From: Deltaproteobacteria bacterium PRO3
GTDB lineage: Bacteria; UBA10199; DSSB01
Assembly (NCBI GenBank): GCA_030263375.1
Contig: SZOV01000017.1
Coordinates: 1 to 43,450 of the forward strand
DNA: 43,450 bases
Direction of reading: 5' to 3'
Shown: piece by piece, positions 1-7,804 of the stretch
How the letters are laid out: every line of letters starts with the position of its first letter
Numbering within the stretch: position 1 is the stretch's first letter
Notes under the pieces: model-generated
What the model saw: only the letters and a program-made list of their open reading frames with translations
What the model was told of the DNA's origin: nothing
Databases searched by the model: none
Program-made: the position numbers and the translations under genes

Positions 1-899
1 AGGCGAAGGAATACTTCGACGGCCTGCTCAAGCAATTCACCCGCGAGAAAAACCAAAACCGCCTCTTCCTCGCCAAGATCTGCGAGCGCCTCGGGCTCAT
101 CGAGACGCGGCGCGGGCACCACGACAAGGCGCGCGAGTACTTCCGCGCCGGCCTGCGCTGCCTCGAGCCGGGGCGCGAGCCGCTCGAGCAATTCCTGGGG
201 CTGAAGAACTTCCTCGCGGGCCTGGACTTGATCGAGGGCCGCTACGCCGAGGCCATCGCGGCCTACCGCGAGACCCACGCCCTCGCCGCGACGCTGCCCT
301 GGGAGCGACGCCGCATCCTCACCAACAACGACCTGGGCGCGGCCCTCTTGCAGAGCGGGGATTTCGCGGCGGCGGTGGTCCACTGGGAGGCGCAGCTCGA
401 AGACCTGAAGCGCCGCGAAGACCCCAACCCCTACGTCCGCTGCCTCTACCAGCTGGGCCAGGCCCACCTCGACCGCGGCGACAAGGCCCAGGCCGAGCCC
501 TACCTCGAGCAGGCCTCGCGCGCCGCGCGCAACCTGCAAAATCCCGAGATGGAGCTGCGCCTGCGCAACGCGCTGGCCAATCTGTGGAAAGAATCGCGGC
601 CCGCCGACGCACTGGCGATGTACGAGGCCGCCCTCGACACGGCCTTCCAGGGCCACGAGCCGCTCTCGATCGCGGTGGTCCTGCTCAACATGGGATTTCT
701 CTTGGCCGAGATGGGGCAGGCGGCGCGGGCGCGGCACTGCCTGGACCAGGGCCTGCGCTTTTTGGGCGGCCTGCCCGACGCCGAGCGGCGCTTCGCCGAC
801 TATTATCAGGAAGCTCGGGAGGAGATCGCCCGGCTCGAGAGCGCCCTGCGCGCCGAGGCCGCGGGCGACCTGCAGCTAAACCCAGCGGAACAGGCCTAG
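1..899 (+). CDS. TPR-repeat protein, C-terminal part (5' end outside window)
   Basis: The frame is open from base 3 to the stop at 897-899 and gives 298 residues with no start needed inside the window, so the gene begins upstream. The protein is built of helical pairs spaced about 40 residues apart with TPR-type residues, for example GLIETRRGHHDKAREYF, AGLDLIEGRYAEAIAAY, YQLGQAHLDRGDKAQAEPYL and LLNMGFLLAEMGQAARARHC. TPR arrays serve as protein-binding scaffolds. The visible part has no catalytic domain, signal or membrane segment, and any effector domain would lie upstream. The last 24 bases overlap the end of the convergent phosphopantetheinyl transferase gene. The TPR call is sound; the function of the full protein cannot be given. 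Confidence 0.85.
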   Translation, partial: AKEYFDGLLKQFTREKNQNRLFLAKICERLGLIETRRGHHDKAREYFRAGLRCLEPGREPLEQFLGLKNFLAGLDLIEGRYAEAIAAYRETHALAATLPWERRRILTNNDLGAALLQSGDFAAAVVHWEAQLEDLKRREDPNPYVRCLYQLGQAHLDRGDKAQAEPYLEQASRAARNLQNPEMELRLRNALANLWKESRPADALAMYEAALDTAFQGHEPLSIAVVLLNMGFLLAEMGQAARARHCLDQGLRFLGGLPDAERRFADYYQEAREEIARLESALRAEAAGDLQLNPAEQA

Positions 900-1568
900 C
901 CGCGCCTCGGGCCGGCGGTAGGCCAGGGCCGCCGCGTAGCCCTCTTCCAGCTCGAGGGACATCGTCAAAAATTCCGGATCCGACTCGGGCGCGACCGCGA
1001 TGCCGCTCACGCCCAGGCCCTTCGCCTTGAGCAGGGCCTCCTTGCGCGTCCACAGGCGGAAGAACTCGCGGCGCCGCTGGGCCTCGGGCAGGGCGGCCAG
1101 GCGGGCGGACTCTTCGGGGCGAAAGTAGCGGCGGGCCAGGGCCGCCTCGTCCACCGGAGCGCGCAGGGCCTCGACGTCGACGCCCACCGCGCGGTCGCGG
1201 GCGAAGGCGATCAGGACGATTTCTCCGGAATGGGAGAGGTTGAAGCGCAGGCCGGCGCCGGGCGCCGGGCCGGCGAGCTCGGGGCGGCCCTGGGGGCCGT
1301 AGGCGAAGCGGATCTTCTGCGGCGGGGTTTGCAGGTACCAGCCCAAGAGCCGCCGCAGCAGGCCGCGCGCGGCGGTGAAGCGCAGGCGGTCCTCGGCGCG
1401 CAGGAAGCGGTCGGCCCGGGCGCGCTCGGCCTCGTCCAAAAGCTCGCGCAGCTCGGCCAGGGTCTTGGCGGCGACGTCGAGTTCGGCGCGCCAGACGTGG
1501 ACCTCGCCCGGCGGGAGGGTGAATTCCGGGGAGACGGAGGACCAGAGGGGCGTGGGCAGAGGGGTCAC
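876..1568 (-). CDS. 4'-phosphopantetheinyl transferase (Sfp/AcpT type)
   Basis: This enzyme would move 4'-phosphopantetheine from CoA to a serine of acyl, peptidyl or aryl carrier proteins. The family signatures are present in order: FNLSHSG (about residues 109-115), the Mg-binding GVDVE (129-133), and the FFRLWTRKEALLKAKG block (about 169-184) with its conserved WxxKEA core. At about 230 residues the length fits the Sfp class. The frame stays open to 1754, but the only ATG there lies beyond a palindromic repeat (1691-1718), so those 62 codons look like read-through of non-coding DNA. I prefer the GTG at 1568, although its ribosome binding site is weak. No polyketide, NRPS or fatty-acid gene is nearby, so the carrier substrate is unknown. 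The 3' end overlaps the TPR gene tail to tail. Confidence 0.88.
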   Translation of the reverse strand: MTPLPTPLWSSVSPEFTLPPGEVHVWRAELDVAAKTLAELRELLDEAERARADRFLRAEDRLRFTAARGLLRRLLGWYLQTPPQKIRFAYGPQGRPELAGPAPGAGLRFNLSHSGEIVLIAFARDRAVGVDVEALRAPVDEAALARRYFRPEESARLAALPEAQRRREFFRLWTRKEALLKAKGLGVSGIAVAPESDPEFLTMSLELEEGYAAALAYRRPEARLGLFRWV

Positions 1569-1690
1569 GACTCTTTGGTAAGGGATGTTGGGGTAAATTT
1601 CAATCAGTGAGGTGGGGTGGGTAGAACGGGGGAGCTTCGTGTGGGTTTTCTTAGAGCTTGATTTCGATATGCTGCATTTTTGCAGGCTCT

Positions 1691-1792
1691 GTAGGGGCCG
1701 TTCGCGAACGGCCTCTACGGGTTTTGCGTTATGACAAATTTCGTAGAATTGCAAAATCCCTGCATTGGGGCGAACACAAGGTTCGCCCCTAC
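1691..1792. repeat. Composite palindromic repeat, copy 1
   Basis: Two palindromes flank an AT-rich spacer. The first (1691-1718) is a nearly perfect 28-base palindrome centred on TTCGCGAA with GTAG/CTAC ends. The second (1767-1789) has arms GGGGCGAAC and GTTCGCCCC around a 5-base loop and is followed by TAC. The same arrangement, spacing and partly the same spacer recur at 5133-5233. It looks like a REP/MITE-like intergenic element sitting between the divergent transferase and ABC genes. Confidence 0.8.
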
Positions 1793-1860
1793 AAATCTTT
1801 ACCGCTTGCCTTCTCTAAGGAGTATCTGTTTCGATCTTCAACATGTCCGGAATCGAGGAT

Positions 1861-2535
1861 ATGACGCTCCTTCAAATCGAAAACTTGGATAAAAGCTACC
1901 GTGTCGCGGATCGCTCGGTGCCGATCTTGCGGAATCTCAGCCTCTCCCTCTCGGCCGGCGAGCGCGTCGCCTTGGTCGGCCCCTCCGGCTGCGGCAAGAG
2001 CACCTTGCTGCAAATCGTCGCCGGCCTCGACCGCGCCGACGGCGGCCGCGTCCGGCTGGGCGAGGTCGACCTGGGCGCGCTCGACGCCAGCGCCCTGGCC
2101 CTGCTGCGGCGCCGCGAGCTGGGCATCGTCTTTCAATTCTTCAACCTCTTCTCCTCGCTCACCCTGCTCGACAACGTCCTGCTGCCGGGCCTGCTGGAGC
2201 GCGCCCCCGCGCGGCCGCTGCGCGCGCGGGCCGAGGGCCTGCTGGAGCGCGTGGGACTTGCCGCCAAGCGCGGGGCGCGGACGGGCGAGCTCTCCGGCGG
2301 CGAGATGCAGCGGGCGGCGCTGTGCCGGGCCCTGCTGCTTAAGCCCAAGCTCCTGCTCGCCGACGAGCCCACCGGCAACCTCGACTCCGAGAATCGTCGT
2401 CGCGTCTACGCGCTGCTGCGCGACCTGAGCCGCGAGGAGGGCTGCGCGGTGCTGCTGGCCACGCACGACGCCGAGGCCGCCGCCTGGACCGACCGCGGCC
2501 TCGCGATGCGGGACGGAAGGGTGGCGCCCGCTTGA
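1861..2535 (+). CDS. ABC transporter ATP-binding protein (LolD/MacB/AttE-like)
   Basis: This is the nucleotide-binding subunit that powers the FtsX-type permease encoded next. All motifs are intact: Walker A GPSGCGKST (residues 40-48), Q-loop Gln92, signature LSGGE (144-148), Walker B LLLADEP (164-170) followed by TGNLD, and the H-loop in LLATHD (His202). The run ADEPTGNLD is characteristic of the LolD/MacB/FtsE branch, which acts on envelope lipids, lipoproteins or peptides from the inner face instead of importing solutes. Two in-frame ATGs exist, at 1843 and 1861. I chose 1861 because it matches the usual family N-terminus and has GAGG just upstream, but 1843 is possible. The stop codon overlaps the permease start (TTGA). 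Confidence 0.93.
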   Translation: MTLLQIENLDKSYRVADRSVPILRNLSLSLSAGERVALVGPSGCGKSTLLQIVAGLDRADGGRVRLGEVDLGALDASALALLRRRELGIVFQFFNLFSSLTLLDNVLLPGLLERAPARPLRARAEGLLERVGLAAKRGARTGELSGGEMQRAALCRALLLKPKLLLADEPTGNLDSENRRRVYALLRDLSREEGCAVLLATHDAEAAAWTDRGLAMRDGRVAPA

Positions 2536-5081
2536 AGCTCTTCCGGCTCATCACCCTCCCCTACTGGCGGCGCCGCGCGCTCAAGACCTTCCTGACCGTC
2601 CTCGGCATGGCCTCGGGGATCGCGGTCTATACGGCCATCGACCTCTCCAACCGCTCGGCGCTGCGCTCCTTCGAGGAGTCGGTGCGGCGCATCGGCGGCG
2701 ACGCGGACCTGGCCGTCGTCGGGCGGGAGCGCAAGGTCGCCGACGCGGACTACGCCGCCGTCCTGCTGCTGCCGGGCACCCGCGCCGCGACGCCGCAGCT
2801 GGAGGCGCAGGGGCTGTGCGGGGCCGACGCGAAAACTTCCTTCACCCTGCTCGGCGTCGACCCCTTGAGCCGCGGGGCCTTTTTCTCCGGCGCCGGCGCG
2901 CGGCCGCCGGGCGACGCGCGGCCCTGGCTGGAGCTGATGGCCGGGCCCGGCACGGCGCTGGTGCCGGCGACCCTCGCCGCCCGCTGCGGGATTCGCGACG
3001 GGGAGGCGTTCACGGTTTTGCTGCGCGGCCGGCCGGTCGCGCTTCGCGCGCGGCTGGGCGGCGGGGGCGACCCGGCCTTCGCCGACTCGGGGCTGATCTT
3101 CGCCGACGTCGCCACGGCGCAGGAGGCCTTGGGCGAGCTGGGACACCTGACGCGGATCGAGATTAAACTGGATCCCGGCTCGGAATCGGCCTGGCGCGCG
3201 GCGGCCGCGCGGGGGCTGGCGGCCGGCCTGGGCTTCGAGGGCCGCGAGGCGAGCCTCGGGCGCGGGAGGGATTTGCTCAAGGCCTTCCAGCTCAACCTGC
3301 TCTCGCTGGCCCTGGTCGCGGTCTTCGTCGCGGTCTTCATCGTCTACAACTCGGCGAGCCTCTCGGTGCTGCACCGGCGTGCCGACTTGGCGGTGCTGCG
3401 CGCCCTGGGCGCGACGCGGCGGCAGATCGCCTCGGCCTTCGCGATCGAGGTCCTGCTGCTGGGGGCCTTGAGCGGCCTCCTTGGCGTCGCGCTGGGCGCC
3501 GCGCTGGCCCGCGCGCTGTTCGGCGCCATCGCCCAAACCGTTCAAAATCTCTACCTCGCCGGCACCGAGCTGAGGCTCTTCGACGATTGGCGCAGCGCCG
3601 GAATCGCGCTGGGCCTGGCGCTGGGGGCCTCGGGCTTGGGCGCGCTGGTGCCACTGGCGGAGGTCTTTTCGACCGGCCCGGCCGAGGCGGTGCGGCGCCT
3701 CGGCTACGAGCGGCGGCTGCGGCGGCACCCCCTCCTGCTGGCGGGGGTCGCGGCGCTGATGTTCGCCGCCGCCTTCGCGAGTGCCGCCTTAAGCTCGATC
3801 CACCGTCCCGCTTGGGGTTTCGTGACCGCCTTCGCCGTCCTGCTGGGCTTCCTCACGCTCACGCCCGGCGTGATGCGCGGGGCCCTTTCCCTGCTGACCC
3901 GCGCGGCGGGGGCGCTGCGCCTGGGCTACGGCCAGGTCGCCAGCGCCCAGATCGCGGAAAATCCCTACCGCTACGGCGTCGTCACCGCCGCGCTGGCCCT
4001 GGGCGTCGCGCTGTGGCTGGGCGTGAGCCTGATGATCTCGTCGTTTCGCGGCACCGTCGTCGACTGGATCGGGACGACGATCCGCGGGGATCTCTACCTC
4101 ACGCTGAGCGACAATCCGGGGAACCGCTATGCGAGCTTTCTCTCCGAGGCGTTTATCCGGGACGCGGAGGCCCTGCCGGGGGTGGCGCGGCGCGACTTCC
4201 TGCGCGTCATCCCGGCGCGACTCGGCACGGAGGAGCTGACGCTTTCCGGCGTCGAGCTGCGTGACTTGCTCGCGCGGGGGCAATTCAAGATCCTCTCCGG
4301 AGAGTCGGCCGCCTTCGCAAGGCCGCCCGGAGATGCCGCTTGGGCGGCGGTCTCGGAGTCCTTCGCGCGGCGGCGGGGGCTAAAGCCGGGGGATGTCTTT
4401 CGGATCGCGACCGAGTGGGGGGCCTGGGATTTGCGCGTCGGTGCGGTTCTCTACGACTACACCTCCGAGCGCGGCATCGTCTACGTCGAGCGGGGCGACT
4501 TCGCCGCCTTCAGCGGCGACGGGCGGATCCACGGCATCGCGCTCTATCTGGAGGATCCCGCGCAGGCCGAGGCCTTGGCCGCGCGGGTCCGCGCCTTCCC
4601 TTCCGCCCCGCCCACCCTCGAGGCGCGGCCCAACCGCGAGGTGCGCGAGCGGGTGCTGCGGATCTTCGACGAAACCTTCCAAACGACCGAGGCCCTCAAG
4701 TTGGTCGCGCTCTTCGTCGCCTTCTTGGGCATCTTGACGACGCTGTCGATCCTGTTGGAGGAAAAGCGCCGCGAGGTGGGGCTGCTGCAGGCACTGGGCG
4801 CGACGCCCGCGCAACTGGCGGGCTACGCGCTCAGCCAGGGTGCGGCGCTGGGGCTTTGCGGGTGGCTGTTGGGGGCGTTCTGCGGCGTGGCGCTGTGTTG
4901 GGTGATCATTCGGGTCATCAACTACGATCACTTCGGTTGGACGATCTTCTTTCGGCCCGACTGGGGGCTGCTGGGGCAGAGCTTCGGGCTGACGATGCTG
5001 GTCGCGACGCTGGCGACGCTGTGGCCGATGAGGTATTTGAGGAAGATTCAGCCGGGCGAGGCGCTGCGGTTTGAAGAGTAG
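2532..5081 (+). CDS. ABC transporter permease, two FtsX/MacB modules
   Basis: This 849-residue inner-membrane protein has about ten hydrophobic segments: one near the N-terminus (FLTVLGMASGIAVYTA), three at about 255-375, three central ones at about 395-500, and three at the C-terminus. Each FtsX module carries the typical cytosolic coupling sequence, VLRALGATRRQIASAF in the first and VGLLQALGATPAQL in the second. A large periplasmic domain follows the first segment (about 36-250) and another lies before the last three. This is the YbbP/AttFG-like architecture, with two permeases in one chain. The start is a TTG overlapping the ATPase stop, so the two are translationally coupled. With the lipocalin-like gene downstream it most resembles an AttEFGH-type envelope system. 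The cargo is unknown. Confidence 0.9.
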   Translation: MKLFRLITLPYWRRRALKTFLTVLGMASGIAVYTAIDLSNRSALRSFEESVRRIGGDADLAVVGRERKVADADYAAVLLLPGTRAATPQLEAQGLCGADAKTSFTLLGVDPLSRGAFFSGAGARPPGDARPWLELMAGPGTALVPATLAARCGIRDGEAFTVLLRGRPVALRARLGGGGDPAFADSGLIFADVATAQEALGELGHLTRIEIKLDPGSESAWRAAAARGLAAGLGFEGREASLGRGRDLLKAFQLNLLSLALVAVFVAVFIVYNSASLSVLHRRADLAVLRALGATRRQIASAFAIEVLLLGALSGLLGVALGAALARALFGAIAQTVQNLYLAGTELRLFDDWRSAGIALGLALGASGLGALVPLAEVFSTGPAEAVRRLGYERRLRRHPLLLAGVAALMFAAAFASAALSSIHRPAWGFVTAFAVLLGFLTLTPGVMRGALSLLTRAAGALRLGYGQVASAQIAENPYRYGVVTAALALGVALWLGVSLMISSFRGTVVDWIGTTIRGDLYLTLSDNPGNRYASFLSEAFIRDAEALPGVARRDFLRVIPARLGTEELTLSGVELRDLLARGQFKILSGESAAFARPPGDAAWAAVSESFARRRGLKPGDVFRIATEWGAWDLRVGAVLYDYTSERGIVYVERGDFAAFSGDGRIHGIALYLEDPAQAEALAARVRAFPSAPPTLEARPNREVRERVLRIFDETFQTTEALKLVALFVAFLGILTTLSILLEEKRREVGLLQALGATPAQLAGYALSQGAALGLCGWLLGAFCGVALCWVIIRVINYDHFGWTIFFRPDWGLLGQSFGLTMLVATLATLWPMRYLRKIQPGEALRFEE

Positions 5082-5132
5082 GGGTTGAAGCTGGGAAATT
5101 AAGCTACGTTGCGTCGGAAAATTACGGGCGAC

Positions 5133-5233
5133 GTAGGGGCCGTTCGCGAACGGCCCCTAGGAATTTTGCAAATGGCAAAACACTTAAAATTAAGAAGGCC
5201 CTGCCCTGGGGCGGATACGAGGTTCGCGCCTAC
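5133..5233. repeat. Composite palindromic repeat, copy 2
   Basis: The first palindrome (5133-5160) matches copy 1 except at a few positions near its right end. The spacer shares short blocks with copy 1 (TTTTGC, then ATGNCAAA, then CCCTGC). The second palindrome (5208-5230) is degenerate: GGGGCGGAT versus GGTTCGCGCC. The copy lies across the 5' end of the downstream gene and contains its most likely ATG (5172), so part of that gene's start is repeat-derived. Confidence 0.78.
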
Positions 5234-6344
5234 CCTTCTACGAGCGGCGCTCGCCTTGATATTTTTTCTTCCGCTCGCCGTGGTGGTCCAGCCCTCGGTT
5301 GCCGCCGACTTTGCCCCCGTCGTGCCCGGCCGCGCCTGGGAATTTCCCCGAGACCATGGGGCCCATCCCGAGTTCAAGACGGAGTGGTGGTATTTTACGG
5401 GGCACCTGCGGTCGAAGGACGGGCGACGCTTCGGCTTCCAATGGACGGTGTTTCGCAGCGCCCTGCGGCCGCTTGGCGGTCGCCTCCCCGAAGGTTCGAG
5501 CGCCTGGCGGGCCGAACAGGTCTTTCTGGGCCACTTGGCCTTGAGCGATCTGGATAAAAAGTCCTTTATTTTCGAGGAGAACGCCGCTCGGTCGGCCCTG
5601 GGGCTGGCGGGGGCGGAGCTAGGGCGTTTCAAGGTCTGGCTGCCGGGCTTTTCGGCTGAAGCTGGAGAGGAAGACTGGCAGATCCGGGCGGAGGGCCGGG
5701 ACCTGGAAATTTTGCTCCGTCTTACTCCTTCGGCCGAGGTCTTGCTCCATGGGGATCAGGGTTATTCGCCCAAATCCCAGGAGACCGGGCGGGCCAGCTA
5801 CTATTATTCCTTAACGAAATTAAGCACTTCTGGGTTGCTCCGTCTTCAAGACCAAGCTCTCGAGGTGAACGGGGAGGCCTGGATGGACCACGAGTTCGGG
5901 TCGGGGCAGCTTGCCGAGACTCAGGGCGGCTGGGACTGGATGGGGCTGCCGCTGGGCGGGAAGTCGGCGCTGATGGTCTACCGCCTGCGCGACCGGGTCG
6001 ACTCGGCACGGGATTACCTCTCCGGCACCTACGTCGACGCCGAGGGACGAGCCCATCGCCTGGCCGCGGGAGATATTCAACTAAAACCTTTGGAATATTG
6101 GACAAGCCCCCGTTCCGGCGGGAAATATCCGATCGTCTGGCAAGTCGCCCTCCCCGCCCACCGCCTCGAGCTCCGCGTTACGGCCGCCTTTCCGGACCAG
6201 GAGCTGGACACGCGGAAGAGCACGCAGGTCGTCTATTGGGAAGGCAGCGTCGCCGTTCGCGGCAAGGCGGGGGACCAGGCCATCGACTCGCGGGGCTATC
6301 TGGAGATGACGGGCTACGCGGGGGACTTCGACAAGAAACTATAG
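5172..6344 (+). CDS. AttH/CrtC-family secreted lipocalin-like protein
   Basis: The product is about 390 residues with an N-terminal hydrophobic stretch (ALALIFFLPLAVVV) ending in VAA before the mature protein, consistent with a signal peptide. Family marks of the AttH / carotenoid 1,2-hydratase (CrtC) fold are FKTEWWYFTGHL near the mature N-terminus, then MDHEFGSGQL and WDWMGLPLGGKSALMVYRL. Proteins of this family next to a LolD-type ATPase and an FtsX permease are the periplasmic partner in AttEFGH operons. No carotenoid gene is present, so I would not call it a hydratase. The open frame begins at 5109, but its first 40 or so codons are a palindromic repeat. ATG 5172 inside the repeat is the best start, and a TTG just before the hydrophobic stretch is an alternative. 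Confidence 0.82.
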   Translation: MAKHLKLRRPCPGADTRFAPTLLRAALALIFFLPLAVVVQPSVAADFAPVVPGRAWEFPRDHGAHPEFKTEWWYFTGHLRSKDGRRFGFQWTVFRSALRPLGGRLPEGSSAWRAEQVFLGHLALSDLDKKSFIFEENAARSALGLAGAELGRFKVWLPGFSAEAGEEDWQIRAEGRDLEILLRLTPSAEVLLHGDQGYSPKSQETGRASYYYSLTKLSTSGLLRLQDQALEVNGEAWMDHEFGSGQLAETQGGWDWMGLPLGGKSALMVYRLRDRVDSARDYLSGTYVDAEGRAHRLAAGDIQLKPLEYWTSPRSGGKYPIVWQVALPAHRLELRVTAAFPDQELDTRKSTQVVYWEGSVAVRGKAGDQAIDSRGYLEMTGYAGDFDKKL

Positions 6345-6368
6345 GGCGGGTTCAAGCCTTCCCCGCTA

Positions 6369-7667
6369 CTATTCATCGACATTGATGAAGATCGACTCCA
6401 AGGCGGCCTCTTCCCGCTGGCGCGGGTCGTCGCCCAAGTCATCCTTGCGCTCGACGCGCTGGAAGGCGGGATCGTCGATCTTGAGCTCTTTGCGGCCCTG
6501 CTTGCGGCTGCGACGCTGCTCGGACTTCTTGTTGACGTCCCTCCCGGCGAAGGCGCCGAAGAGACTGCTGAGTTCGGCGAGCAGCCGCTCGTTGGGCACC
6601 GCCTGCGGCCACTGCTGCTGGGCCTGAAGCATCGCGCCGCCCATGAAGACGCGGATGAAGGCGTTGAAGATCTGCGTCAAACCCTGGCCGAAATTTTCCT
6701 GCACCAAGTGATTGAGCCCCAGCAGCTGGGGATTGTTGGCCGCCATCATCTTGGCCATCAACGCCTGCAGCTGATCGGCCGTGACCTCTTTGCCGATGCC
6801 TTGCTGCTTGGCCGCCTGGAGCAGGCTCATCAAGAGGTGTTGCACGTCCTGGACCGGCGTGCCGGCCAGGGTCAAGGCGCTCGCGACGGTTTGCAGGAAG
6901 TGCAGCGGGTTCCCGGCCGCGGCGCCGCCCGTCTGCAGCAGCGCCTGCAGGGCCCCTGCGATGGCGCGGTCGGGGATGTTTTGGATCAAGCCGGGAGGTA
7001 GGCCCTGCGCGACCAAAAGGGCCTTGGCGGCCTCGGGGTTGGCGGCCAACATGCTGGGCGGCAGCAAGATGCCGACCAGCTGCTGCGTGGTGAACATCTG
7101 CGCCGCGCCCTGCGTCATCTGCCCGCCCTGGAAGAGGGCCTGGAATTGCGGGCTGTTGAGCAGCGCCTTGAGCCCGTCTTGGGTGAGCTGCCCGCTCGGC
7201 GACAGCATGCGCGCGATGGCGTCCATGACCTGGCGGGCCGGTCCGCCCTCGGGCATGCGCACCCACACCGGCGGCGCGCTGCGCGCCTGCGCGGCCTGGG
7301 CCGTGCCGGACTCGGCGTTGGCCTGGGCCAGCGAGTGCAAGGAACCGTCGAGCATGTGATCGTCCGGGGTGATGGGGCTGTTCCCGCCTTCTCCGGAACC
7401 CGCGCCCAAGGTGAGGCGCCAAAAATTGCCGCGGCTGTCGCGAACGATCAACTGGATGTTGTCCGGAACCATCCCGAATTTGTCGGCGGCGTTCGCCAAT
7501 TCGCGCGCGATCTCCCGAGCCTGACGCGGGGTGATCGGCTCGGCGTGGATCCCTTCTCCTGGCGGCAAGGTCACTGGAGGGCCTTCGCCCGGGCGCCGAG
7601 GTCCCGGAGGGACGCGATAGCGAAGGTTTTCTTGGAAAAATTCTCGAATTTGGCGACGACGCTTCAC
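6369..7667 (-). CDS. Unrecognised Ala/Gln-rich helical protein
   Basis: I do not recognise this 432-residue protein. The start is a GTG at 7667 with a good GGGAG site seven or so bases upstream. A basic, proline-rich head (residues 1-50, RRRQIREFF then PPGPRRPGEGPP) is followed by a short region with a possible beta strand pair (NIQLIVRDSRGNFWRLTLG). Next comes a long Ala/Gln/Leu/Met-rich, probably all-helical middle (about 110-370), and then a charged tail rich in Lys, Arg, Asp and Glu. There is no signal peptide and no clear membrane segment, so it is probably cytosolic or a non-classical substrate. Neighbours are convergent (AttH-like) on one side and a terminator on the other, so it is monocistronic. 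Codon use resembles its neighbours. Confidence 0.8.
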   Translation of the reverse strand: MKRRRQIREFFQENLRYRVPPGPRRPGEGPPVTLPPGEGIHAEPITPRQAREIARELANAADKFGMVPDNIQLIVRDSRGNFWRLTLGAGSGEGGNSPITPDDHMLDGSLHSLAQANAESGTAQAAQARSAPPVWVRMPEGGPARQVMDAIARMLSPSGQLTQDGLKALLNSPQFQALFQGGQMTQGAAQMFTTQQLVGILLPPSMLAANPEAAKALLVAQGLPPGLIQNIPDRAIAGALQALLQTGGAAAGNPLHFLQTVASALTLAGTPVQDVQHLLMSLLQAAKQQGIGKEVTADQLQALMAKMMAANNPQLLGLNHLVQENFGQGLTQIFNAFIRVFMGGAMLQAQQQWPQAVPNERLLAELSSLFGAFAGRDVNKKSEQRRSRKQGRKELKIDDPAFQRVERKDDLGDDPRQREEAALESIFINVDE

Positions 7668-7685
7668 GGGGACTCCCTTGCGGCG

Positions 7686-7707
7686 GAGATATAATCAGGA
7701 TTATCTC
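7686..7707. promoter_or_regulatory. AT-rich dyad upstream of the 6369-7667 gene
   Basis: GAGATA (7686-7691) and TATCTC (7702-7707) are inverted, and AATC/GATT are inverted inside them. They form an imperfect dyad with a two-base bulge, about 20-40 bases before the GTG start at 7667. The surrounding stretch is unusually AT-rich and includes TATATATA (7709-7716). It may be an operator over the promoter or a 5'-UTR stem near the ribosome binding site. No regulator is identified. Confidence 0.4.
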
Positions 7708-7742
7708 TATATATAAACCCCTTTGCGCCGGGTTGAAACCGC

Positions 7743-7775
7743 AAAAAAAAGCCCCGCGGGAAATAGCCGCGGGGC
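7743..7775 (-). terminator. Intrinsic terminator after the dehydratase-like operon
   Basis: On the minus strand a perfect 9-bp GC stem (CCGCGGGGC/GCCCCGCGG, 7751-7759 with 7767-7775) with a 7-base loop is followed by eight Ts (7750-7743). It lies 30 bases after the stop of the gene ending at 7805. A run of As on the other side gives some capacity in the plus direction as well. Confidence 0.9.
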
Positions 7776-7804
7776 GTTAAAAAAAATGGATTGGGTCGAA
7801 GTAC

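Noticed and set aside
1569-1754. 62-residue N-terminal extension of the phosphopantetheinyl transferase
   Set aside because: It reads through the palindromic repeat and has no resemblance to Sfp N-termini; the GTG at 1568 gives a normal length.
5172-6344. Carotenoid 1,2-hydratase (CrtC) assignment
   Set aside because: The fold matches CrtC/AttH, but no carotenoid genes are nearby and the ABC neighbours fit AttH better.
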